64,000 nt of DNA from Bacteroidota bacterium (GTDB lineage Bacteria; Bacteroidota; Rhodothermia; Balneolales; Balneolaceae), in the NCBI GenBank assembly GCA_009909035.1, contig JAAAOB010000156.1, positions 1 to 64,000 on the forward strand. Direction: 5' to 3'. Both the position numbers and the translations under genes were made by a program. The notes beneath the pieces are model-generated. The model had not been told where the DNA came from. It saw only the letters and a program-made list of their open reading frames with translations, and did not search any database. Below, in pieces: positions 26,226-35,174 of this stretch; the first letter of the stretch is position 1; each line of letters opens with the position of its first letter.

Positions 26226-27188
26226 ATGGAACAGATCGCCGTACTGGCTTCTAATTTGTTATCGCCCATCATTCTACTGTTTGTTCTTGGCGTGTTTGCA
26301 TCCTTGATACGGAGCGACTTAAAGCTGCCGGACCCGGTCTACAACGTACTGGCCATCTACCTGCTATTGGCAATTGGACTAAAAGGCGGGGTGGAACTTA
26401 ATAAAACACCAATTGCAGAATTTATAGGCCCGGCCTTTATCACACTGGTGCTGGGAATATTAACCCCGATCACGGCCTATAATGTACTTCGGCGCCTCGG
26501 CCGGTTCGACCGGATCAACGCATCCGCTATCGCGGCGCACTACGGGTCCGTATCGGCTGTAACATTCATTGTGGCCATCAGCTTTGGTTCGATGAATGGT
26601 ATGGAGTCGGAAGGCTATATGCCGGCCCTTGTAGCTATTCTGGAGGTGCCCGCTATTGTTGTGGCACTAATGATCGCGTTTACCCGCGAAAAGCGGGCGG
26701 GATCATGGCAGAATGCCCTTCATGAAGTATTGGCTGGAAAAAGCGTGATTCTGCTGCTCGGCGGCCTCGTGATTGGATACATTGCCGGACCGGAACGGTT
26801 TGAGCCCATCACACCTTTTTTCGAGTCCGGTTTCCAGGGAGCACTCGGCCTGTTCTTGCTTGAAATGGGTGTAATTACGGCCCGCAGACTTGAAGGGCTC
26901 AAGGAAGTTGGGGGATTTTTGGTGGTCTTCGGGATTGTTTTACCGATCATTCACGGTATTATCGCGATATGGCTGGCAAGCTTTACCGGTCTGTCCGTTG
27001 CCGGTGCCGCTGTGCTCGGTGCCATGGTTTCCAGCGCCTCCTATATTGCCGCCCCGGCCGCCGTCCGTATTGCGCTTCCCGAGGCCAATCCAACGCTCTA
27101 TCTCACGGCCTCGCTCGGCATTACGTTTCCTTTTAACATTACATTGGGAATCCCCATATATTACGCTTTTGCCCAATGGCTCTACTAA
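26226..27188 (+). CDS. sbtA: sodium-dependent bicarbonate transport family permease (SbtA)
   Basis: LLAIGLKGGVEL, AHYGSVSAVTF, GLFLLEMGV, AAPAAVRIALPEANPTLYLT...LGITFPFNITLGIPIY. Confidence 0.9.
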   Translation: MEQIAVLASNLLSPIILLFVLGVFASLIRSDLKLPDPVYNVLAIYLLLAIGLKGGVELNKTPIAEFIGPAFITLVLGILTPITAYNVLRRLGRFDRINASAIAAHYGSVSAVTFIVAISFGSMNGMESEGYMPALVAILEVPAIVVALMIAFTREKRAGSWQNALHEVLAGKSVILLLGGLVIGYIAGPERFEPITPFFESGFQGALGLFLLEMGVITARRLEGLKEVGGFLVVFGIVLPIIHGIIAIWLASFTGLSVAGAAVLGAMVSSASYIAAPAAVRIALPEANPTLYLTASLGITFPFNITLGIPIYYAFAQWLY

Positions 27189-27227
27189 TACCCAAAACCG
27201 GTAATTAACCGAAGATTTAGACTCGAT

Positions 27228-27530
27228 ATGAAAACAACAACGCTAAAACTTGTTACGATTGTAACGGAGAGGATACTGGAAGACCGGTTGCTTCGAACCA
27301 TCACGGATCTCGGGGCGAAAGGCTACACGCTTACCCAGGCTACTGGAAAAGGGTCGCGCGGAGTGCGCGCCAGTGAGTGGGAAGGGCCTGATACACGAAT
27401 TGAAATCCTCGTTAGCAAAACGGTGGCCGACAAAATTGTGGAGCATATTGCCAGCGACTTTTTCGAACACTATGCGGTTATTGTTTATGTACAAGATGCG
27501 GAAGTTGTCCGGGGTGACAAATATATTTAG
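27228..27530 (+). CDS. sbtB: P-II-like regulator (SbtB type)
   Basis: P-II-like fold pattern, GAKGYTLTQATGKGSRGVRASEW; directly downstream of sbtA. Confidence 0.85.
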   Translation: MKTTTLKLVTIVTERILEDRLLRTITDLGAKGYTLTQATGKGSRGVRASEWEGPDTRIEILVSKTVADKIVEHIASDFFEHYAVIVYVQDAEVVRGDKYI

Positions 27531-27681
27531 AGAAATTAGTAAGCCGTCGTCTCTTCTTTTTCTTGATCTGCTGAGACCATCTGCCAGCTATGAGCCTGTG
27601 GCGGGCAGCAATTTCGGGAGCTTATCTCCCTGTTGGTCATAATCAACCTATGGGCACATCACCGGCGGGCGGGAGCCTGCA

Positions 27682-28023
27682 TTAGAAAGCTTCACTTATC
27701 TTTAGCTCGTAAATATAGGCTTCAACAACACGTCCGTCACGGAGTGTTACATCCGTAGCAACCCGCTGGTACTCACGGCCTTCAAATCTGTCGATGGCAT
27801 CCCAGTGCTTCGGCAGCTCATCGGATGTAAACAGATATCCCTCAACCGGGCCCTTGGATTTGTCAAGAATTACGCCGGGGTAGCTCATTCCGGTATCTGG
27901 GCCGGGTTTTAGAAGGTGTCCATGTACGATTGCTTCTTCCCAGGTTCCCTCGATCGAGCGGACTATATCATGGTTGGGTTCCCCGGGTTTTAATGTTCCA
28001 TAAACAAAGAGTCTGTCAGGCAT
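27682..28023 (-). CDS. gamma-glutamylcyclotransferase family protein
   Basis: RLFVYGTLKPGEPNH, PGVILDKSKGPVEGYLF, EGREYQRV. Confidence 0.9.
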   Translation of the reverse strand: MPDRLFVYGTLKPGEPNHDIVRSIEGTWEEAIVHGHLLKPGPDTGMSYPGVILDKSKGPVEGYLFTSDELPKHWDAIDRFEGREYQRVATDVTLRDGRVVEAYIYELKISEAF

Positions 28024-28275
28024 AGGCTGTCAGTAAAATTCTTGAAAATTGCACCTAATCAGGTGGTTTGAACAACGGTTGGAATGTCTATAAATAAAGA
28101 TGCATCGGTAAATTTCCAACCTTTGGGCATAGCCGATCTGCTATTATTTAAATAGCGGTGATTTTTCGAAGCTTTTACACAGGAAAACAGTCTTAATAAT
28201 GGATGAATTCATATATTGGCGGGCGTATTTGAATAAACTCGGATTAACTGACGGTAAAGGGTAGCATGGAAAAAA

Positions 28276-29459
28276 GTGCTTACGGTAGGTATAGTAGCAA
28301 ATGAATTTTTTGACACAAAGTTTGGCCGTGTAGGCGGTTTTGGATGGGCAGCCAAATGTGCGGCCGATGTGCTTTTAAATCACCCGTCCAGTCACGCAGA
28401 GGTCTGTTACATTACACCGGGAGAATTTGACGGAGCAGATAGCAAACGCACAGTTTCAGGGGAATTCCACTCTATTCTATTCACGAGAACCGGGTGCAAA
28501 AACTGCTGCAGGCGATTCGGGTGAGTGCTGACATACTCCTGACGATCGACTTTCGAGGTAGTTACGGAAGCGTATTCAAGGCCCTGCCGTTTACACCCAT
28601 CATAACGTGGGTGAGGGATCCGCGAACTACGGCTGATATTGAAAAAGTACAGTCATTACAATTGCCCGGCCGGGAGAATGTTAAGCCGGCAGGCATTGAC
28701 GCGGTATCAACCCAGGGCTTATCGTCATACAGTTCGTTTTCGTTCAACAAACGGGTGACACTTGCCAACAAAATGCCGCATTTGAAGAAAACCAATCACG
28801 AGGTATACCATCTTCCGTGCTCCGACTGGGTGCTGCCAAATCCATCGGTCGTGGATTACTCATCCGTGGAGATTAGTAAATCTGATAAACCGAGCGTGGT
28901 AACCATCGGCCGGCTCGACCCGATCAAGCGGCCGTGGCTCTTTACGGAACTGGCCCGTAAACTCCCCGATGTTGATTTCCTGATGCTGGGAAAAAGTCAT
29001 TTTGAAGTATCTGAAGGTGGATGGGAGGCAGAACATATACCGGAAAATCTCAAGCTTTTAGGTCATGTTACCGGCACTGAAAAGCACAAGATTCTATCTG
29101 CCGCCTGGGTATTTGTGAATACCTCGATTCATGAAGAGACCCCGGTATCGGTATTTGAAGCGCTTGCCTATGAAACACCTGTAGTCAGTTACGAAGATTG
29201 GGGCGGGATTGTAAATCGATACGGAATCTCGATCGGCCAGCATCGGGGGACGGGACTGGAAGGGATGGAAGATCTTGAATGCGCCCTGAAAAAGCTCCTG
29301 GATCATGAAGAACTTCGTATCAGCTGTGGAAAGGCAGGGAGGGAATACGTTGAACAAACACATAATGACAGGGAGTTTCTAAAGGCGTTTCAATCTATTT
29401 GTCTTCATGCGGGTGTGAAGAGAGCAAATAAGGCATTTGATCTTGAACATCCGGGATAA
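28276..29459 (+). pseudogene. glycosyltransferase family 4-like gene split by a frameshift near 28456-28465
   Basis: ORFs 28276-28524 and 28494-29459 form one product: ...GEFDGADSKRTVSG / IPLYSIHENRVQKLLQAIRVSADILLTIDFRG...; VVTIGRLDPIKRP, ETPVSVFEALAYETPVV. Confidence 0.75.
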
Positions 29460-29541
29460 TTCCTCCTTCTGATCTTGTGGCGAAACGAGCCTGCACCGCA
29501 TAGTGTTATGAAGTCTGCTAGTTCAGTTTAACACGAAGTTT

Positions 29542-30492
29542 ATGGGCCAAAAAATGAAGGCAGTCTACTACGAACAATTTGGTGATCTGAATCAACTAAT
29601 AACAGGCGAACTGGACAAGCCGGAGCCGGGGGAAGGCGAGATACTTTTGAAAATGAAATCGGCCGGGGTGAACCCGGTGGATGCAGCCGTAGCGCGGGGT
29701 ATGCTGAAAGATGTCATTCCCACTGAGTTCCCGGTGGTTCCCGGATGGGATGTTGCGGGTATCGTGGAAGAGCGGGGTCATGCCGCCCGGCGGTTTGAAA
29801 ATGGAGATGAAGTGTATGCGTATGCGCGTCGGCCGGTTATTCAACACGGCACGTTTGCCGAGTATATTTCCCTTCCGGAAAATTACCTGGCGCACCGCCC
29901 GCAAAGCGTATCAATAAAGGAAGCAGGCGGAATTCCTCTGGTAGGATTAACCGCCTATCAATCCCTGTTTGACGCCGGATCTCTGAAAGAGGGAGAGACA
30001 CTGCTGATTCTCGGAGCATCTGGAGGCGTCGGGTCAGTGGCCATCCAGCTTGCCAAAAATGTTGGGGCAACGGTTATCGGTGTGGCGAGCGAGAAAAATC
30101 ATGAGTACATGCAGGATCTTGGCGCCGATAAAGTGATCGATTACAGTAGTGGCGATGTAGGGGAAAGGCTTCGTGAAATCGCTCCGGGTGGTGTAGATAT
30201 GATTTTTCACTGCTCACGCGGGGATTCTCTGAACCAAAGCAAAACAACGTTGAAACCGAGCGGCCGGTTAATTTCGATCACAAATAGTGAGCCGGACGTT
30301 CCGGAGGGTGTCATGTTTCAATACGTATTTGTTGAACCAAACGCGCAGCAGTTGGATCATCTGCGGCAGCTGGCGGATGAAGGAAATCTGACCCTTCCCG
30401 TGACCGAAACATACAGCCTTGACGAGGCGGGCGCGGCCCTTCGAGACATTGAATCACTGCATACTCGCGGAAAACGAGTGATTACTCCGTAA
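29542..30492 (+). CDS. zinc-type alcohol dehydrogenase/quinone oxidoreductase family protein
   Basis: MKAVYYEQFGDLNQL, GVNPVDAAVARGML, LLILGASGGVGSVAIQLAKNVGATVIGVAS. Confidence 0.92.
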   Translation: MGQKMKAVYYEQFGDLNQLITGELDKPEPGEGEILLKMKSAGVNPVDAAVARGMLKDVIPTEFPVVPGWDVAGIVEERGHAARRFENGDEVYAYARRPVIQHGTFAEYISLPENYLAHRPQSVSIKEAGGIPLVGLTAYQSLFDAGSLKEGETLLILGASGGVGSVAIQLAKNVGATVIGVASEKNHEYMQDLGADKVIDYSSGDVGERLREIAPGGVDMIFHCSRGDSLNQSKTTLKPSGRLISITNSEPDVPEGVMFQYVFVEPNAQQLDHLRQLADEGNLTLPVTETYSLDEAGAALRDIESLHTRGKRVITP

Positions 30493-30623
30493 GAGCTCAA
30501 CATTTTTAAATCCTCGGTTGATTATTGCGATTCTTCAATGCCGGTCACACTATTGATATGGTTGCGTGAAATTGTTGTGATGAATAGCAGAGACGGGGTC
30601 TGTAGTCTTCAGAAAAAAGACTC

Positions 30624-31292
30624 ATGAAGCATCTGCTCAAAATCGCGGTAGTCGTTATTTCCCTGCTATTTAACTCTGCCTGCTCCGACTCATCTACAGG
30701 TACGGCTGATGATGGCGGCACGCTAACGATTGATCTCAATATTCATTTGATGGAATCGGACCGGTCTGATAATCTTACCGCCACATTATCAGATGATGAT
30801 ATCGATCTGTTGATTCGCGGCGTAAATGAGATCTGGTCCCAAGCTTCTATTCAGTGGACGGTGTCGGATATTTCCAGGGTGGAGGCGCTCAATGCAGAAG
30901 AATTTGAACGCATGATGAACGGTGAGAGGCCACCCAGCCCGGCTCTGTTCAGAAGTGTCATACCCGGTCAAAGCGCCTCTCCTGCAGAGTGGGATCTGTT
31001 TATAATTCATGATCTTGGTGGTGTCGTTGGAGGAATCTACTTCCCTCAGCAGGCGGCCATTCTGCAGCCGGAGGTCGATCCCAGCCGTCAGGCTCTCTTT
31101 GAGGGAGGCTTGATCCGCATCACGGCTCATGAACTTGGACATTCCCTCAGTTTGGGTCACGTGCCATGCGAGTCGCCCGGCAATCTAATGGCACCGGGAT
31201 GCCGCGTGGGAGACCGGGCTCTGCTTAATGACGAACAAATTGAAACCGCCCGTTCGGTTGCCCGTAACGGAGCTCCATACGATGGTAGTTAA
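30624..31292 (+). CDS. metzincin-like zinc metalloprotease lipoprotein
   Basis: Lipobox NSACSD; HELGHSLSLGHVPCESPGNLMAPGC (HExxHxxGxxH plus Met-turn). Confidence 0.8.
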   Translation: MKHLLKIAVVVISLLFNSACSDSSTGTADDGGTLTIDLNIHLMESDRSDNLTATLSDDDIDLLIRGVNEIWSQASIQWTVSDISRVEALNAEEFERMMNGERPPSPALFRSVIPGQSASPAEWDLFIIHDLGGVVGGIYFPQQAAILQPEVDPSRQALFEGGLIRITAHELGHSLSLGHVPCESPGNLMAPGCRVGDRALLNDEQIETARSVARNGAPYDGS

Positions 31293-31627
31293 AAGATAGA
31301 TAGACATGAGCCAACCTGTTGCATGAACAGATCTCCCGCGGGACTCACATGCAGAACGTCAATTCACTCACCGGTTTAGGTTTCGAAAATCCATCGGCCT
31401 AAACCCGCATTTCACAGGCCCCGTAAGAACGAATGATGCTACGCGAGGGAGGAGTATGAGAAACACCTGTAATTGCTGTATACGGTATTCAACACTCAGA
31501 ACGGATGTGTTATCCCGATTAAAAGGGTTTTAGCGAGAGATCCATGAAATCGTAAACAAAGATTGGATTCGTAGATTTAAAATGATAGTTTTGACTGACG
31601 TTCAAATTTTGACCATTAGTCATAGAA

Positions 31628-32284
31628 GTGGAAAAACGTAGCAGAAAAGAAGAGGAGCGAATCCGGCGGCGAAATCATATATTGGATGCCGCAGAACAGA
31701 TTATTTCTGATGTTGGGTTTGAAAGTACAACAATAGACCAGATTGCAGAGCGTGCGGAGGTTGGAAAAGGAACGCTCTATCTGCACTTTAAGAGTAAATC
31801 GTCTATTTATGTGGCGATTTGTGAACGAGGGTCGGCAATGTTGAATGAACGGATGGCCAGGGTGCTGACCCGGGACATGAAAGGCCTTGACATGGTGAAG
31901 GAGATCGGGAATACATATCTTCGTTTCGTGAGAGAAAACCCACAATATTTTTATGCATTTAACTATTATGAGGGAATTCTTGCGGATGATGAGGTTCGCT
32001 CGAGTGACATTGCTGAAAAATGCGAAGAAAATGCCAGGGAGGGGATGACCTACATCGTACGTGCTCTCCAGGTAGGCATGCAGGACGGGTCGATTGATGA
32101 TTCGTACGATCCAAACCAGCTTGGTGTTATGATTTGGGGAGCGTCCAGGGGTGTAATTAGCATCGCATTCCTGAAGCAGCAAGGCCATCATAAGAAAATC
32201 CTGGAAAGTGCAGACATTGATCTTGATACGCTGATCGGAGGATTCATACAGCTGGTTGGCAGCGGAATTTCCAGGCGTGACTAA
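31628..32284 (+). CDS. TetR/AcrR family transcriptional regulator
   Basis: RNHILDAAEQIISDVGFESTTIDQIAERAEVGKGTLYLHFKSKSSIY. Confidence 0.93.
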   Translation: MEKRSRKEEERIRRRNHILDAAEQIISDVGFESTTIDQIAERAEVGKGTLYLHFKSKSSIYVAICERGSAMLNERMARVLTRDMKGLDMVKEIGNTYLRFVRENPQYFYAFNYYEGILADDEVRSSDIAEKCEENAREGMTYIVRALQVGMQDGSIDDSYDPNQLGVMIWGASRGVISIAFLKQQGHHKKILESADIDLDTLIGGFIQLVGSGISRRD

Positions 32285-32349
32285 TAGTCATAAATAACGT
32301 ACTGCATGAATAAAAAGATCCACAAACGATATACAATTTCTATAAATAA

Positions 32350-33972
32350 ATGGACACTATTCTACTCAACGTACTGAACCAAGTCATCCGCTCGCCATTG
32401 AGTACTGTTTTGGGGGTGTTTGCATTATTTCTTCTGCCCGGCGGCAGTATACAGGCTCAAGACTCCGGCATTACAGAGGGCGAAGAGGAGATAACCATCA
32501 CGGTTGATGAGGCTGTACAAATTGCGCTTGTCAACAACCACATGCTTCGGCGCGGAATGCTGAATCTTGATGTGGCGGAGACACAGATCAGGGAAGCATG
32601 GGGGACCGTATACCCACAGGTCAGCGGAACCGGCCAGTACACGCGAAATTTAAAAACACCGAATCCCTTTGCGGGATCGGATGCGGGTGGACTCTTTGAT
32701 ACGATAGGTGCCATCGAATGGCTGGCATTTAACGAGGGGGCAAGAACAGATGGTAACCAGAATACCGAACCGATCCCGTTCGATGAATTTTTGCAAAGGC
32801 AGCGGGAGGGATATAACGAAGCGGGAATCTCTCCGCCGGGTGCAAGCGGAGACAATCCGTTTAATGTAGAAAACCAGCTGAACTTCGGGCTTTCAATTTC
32901 ACAGACTCTCTATAATGGTGCGGCATTTGCGGCAATCCGCGGTGCGCAGCAGCTGCGGGATGTCAGTGAAGATGGGTACCAGCGGCAGCGACAAGAGGTT
33001 GCCAATAATATTCGATCGGCCTTCTATAGCACACTGCTCGCGGTTGAGTCGGTGGATGTTCTGCGCAAAAGCGTGCAGCGGTTGAGGGCAACAGCGGATG
33101 AAACGGCAAAATCCGTGGAAGCGGGCGTTGCATCCAAATTCGACCGCGTAAGTGCTGAAGTGGAACTTGTAAATTTAGAAACGGATTTGATCGAGGCTGA
33201 AAACCGCGCGGACCTTGCGGTCAAAAACCTGGCGCTGCAACTCGGTATCTCCCCGCAGAGGAAACTGGACCTGAGAGGATCCCTCGATGCCGACGCCGTA
33301 TCGCCCGGGGAGTACCTGGACCCTGATGCTGCCTATAATGTTGCACTGGAGCAGCGATCCGACCTGGACCAGGCACGAGGTTCTATCGAGCTCCAAAAGA
33401 TAGAGCGTGAAATCACGCAGTCGCAGTATCTGCCGTCAGTAAATGCATTTGCCAATGCATCATACATTGGATCTGTACCGGATAACCGCACCTCCGTTTC
33501 GCGGGTCGAAGGCGAAAGTTTTGAGTTCACCTCTGCGGAACGCGGATTTTTTGATGATTCATTCTGGGATCCCGCAGTTGCAGTGGGAATACAGCTCAGC
33601 TGGAATATTTTTGACGGGTTCCAGCGAAGGGCCCAGCTTCAACGAAATAAGATTGAAATCAGGCAAAGTTCAATTGACCTTGAATTCAGTAAAAATGCCG
33701 TATACCTGGAAATCGAGGAGGCGATACAGAATCTTGAAGCCGCTATGAAGCGCATACAGAGTCAGCAGCGCAATCTTGAACAAGCGGAGCTGAACTACGA
33801 ACACTCCGTCAGTCGCCTGCGCGAGGGTGTTGGCACAGCACTGGAAGAGCGCCAGGCATCCTCATTGTTAGATCAAAGTAAACTGAATTATCTGTCGGCT
33901 GTCCATGACTACCTGATTGCCCAAAGCCAGTACAGAGCCGCTATAGGTGAACCAATAATTAATGACCAGTAA
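32350..33972 (+). CDS. TolC family outer membrane efflux protein
   Basis: LGISPQRKLDLRGSL, repeated coiled-coil segments, efflux operon context. Confidence 0.9.
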   Translation: MDTILLNVLNQVIRSPLSTVLGVFALFLLPGGSIQAQDSGITEGEEEITITVDEAVQIALVNNHMLRRGMLNLDVAETQIREAWGTVYPQVSGTGQYTRNLKTPNPFAGSDAGGLFDTIGAIEWLAFNEGARTDGNQNTEPIPFDEFLQRQREGYNEAGISPPGASGDNPFNVENQLNFGLSISQTLYNGAAFAAIRGAQQLRDVSEDGYQRQRQEVANNIRSAFYSTLLAVESVDVLRKSVQRLRATADETAKSVEAGVASKFDRVSAEVELVNLETDLIEAENRADLAVKNLALQLGISPQRKLDLRGSLDADAVSPGEYLDPDAAYNVALEQRSDLDQARGSIELQKIEREITQSQYLPSVNAFANASYIGSVPDNRTSVSRVEGESFEFTSAERGFFDDSFWDPAVAVGIQLSWNIFDGFQRRAQLQRNKIEIRQSSIDLEFSKNAVYLEIEEAIQNLEAAMKRIQSQQRNLEQAELNYEHSVSRLREGVGTALEERQASSLLDQSKLNYLSAVHDYLIAQSQYRAAIGEPIINDQ

Positions 33973-35104
33973 TCCAAAACCGATGGTAATAAACCAACAA
34001 TATAGACCCAGACTATTTTTTGTTCTGCTGATCACCGTTCTGCTGGCAGGATGCAGCGGAGAAGAGGAACAGAGCATACAGGAAGAGGCCGCACGGCTTG
34101 TAGCTGTAGAAACGATTACGCTAAAGCCGGATCAATTTAGTGATTATATCCGCATAACCGGAACGGTGGAAGCTATTGAGGATGCCGTAGTATCAGCTGA
34201 ATCGCAGGGCCGAATTCAGCAGATTGCCGATCGGGGAGCTCGAATTGAGAAGGGGGAACCCATTGCGCAGCTCGACGACAGGCTGATACGGTCGCAGTAC
34301 AATGCGGCAAAAACCAACTTCCGCCTTGCTCAGAATACGTTTGAACGGCTCAAACCCCTGCACGCCGATTCTATCATCAGTACACAGGATTTTGACAACG
34401 CAAGAGCTCAGCGCGACCAGGCAGAGGCTCAGCTTGAACAGGCCGAAAAACAGCTTGAGGATTCTGAAATCAAAGCTCCGTTCAGTGGCCGGGTGGAAGA
34501 GCGGTTTATAGATAACGGCGAGCTAATCAGCCCGGGCATGCCGGTCGTACGGCTTGTGAATACGGATCGTATCCGTGTACTGGCGGGAATTCCCGAGAGA
34601 TACTCCGGTGAAATCACGGAGGGAACAGAGACGGAAATTCATCTTGACGATGCCACGAACAGTACCTTGCAGAGCACCATTACCTACGCGGGTAATGTGA
34701 TTGACCCGGATACAAGGACCTACACGGTGGAGATTGAATTTGCCAATCCGGACCGGCTGGTTAAACCGGATATGGTTGTGGACCTGAGGGTAAAGCGCCG
34801 CCAGCTTGAACAGGCGATCATTATTCCGCGCACGGCTGTGCTTCGCAGCCAGGATGGGGTGCATGTTTTTAGTGCAGTAGAGAACGGGGGGGAGAAATTC
34901 GCCCGGCTTACGGAGATAGAAACCGGTGAAACATCAGGCGCCCTGGTCGAGGTTGTAGGCGGATTGCAGGAGGATCATGAGATTGTAATATCAGGTCTTA
35001 GCAATCTGAATGACGGCGACAGGCTCAATATTCTGAACAACGAAACCAGTATCGTGAGGGCCGAAAAGCTCTCGAATGCAGATCGCCCGTTTGTGTCGTA
35101 CTAA
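33962..35104 (+). CDS. efflux RND transporter periplasmic adaptor subunit
   Basis: Lipobox LLAGCSG, GRIQQIADRGARIEKGEPIAQLDDRLI, IKAPFSGRVEERFIDNGELISPG. Confidence 0.92.
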   Translation: MTSNPKPMVINQQYRPRLFFVLLITVLLAGCSGEEEQSIQEEAARLVAVETITLKPDQFSDYIRITGTVEAIEDAVVSAESQGRIQQIADRGARIEKGEPIAQLDDRLIRSQYNAAKTNFRLAQNTFERLKPLHADSIISTQDFDNARAQRDQAEAQLEQAEKQLEDSEIKAPFSGRVEERFIDNGELISPGMPVVRLVNTDRIRVLAGIPERYSGEITEGTETEIHLDDATNSTLQSTITYAGNVIDPDTRTYTVEIEFANPDRLVKPDMVVDLRVKRRQLEQAIIIPRTAVLRSQDGVHVFSAVENGGEKFARLTEIETGETSGALVEVVGGLQEDHEIVISGLSNLNDGDRLNILNNETSIVRAEKLSNADRPFVSY

Positions 35105-35174
35105 AAACACGTAGACCGGCGGTGACCACCGAAATCATATCATTTGTAGGGATGAAAAGAGGACTTTATTAGAG

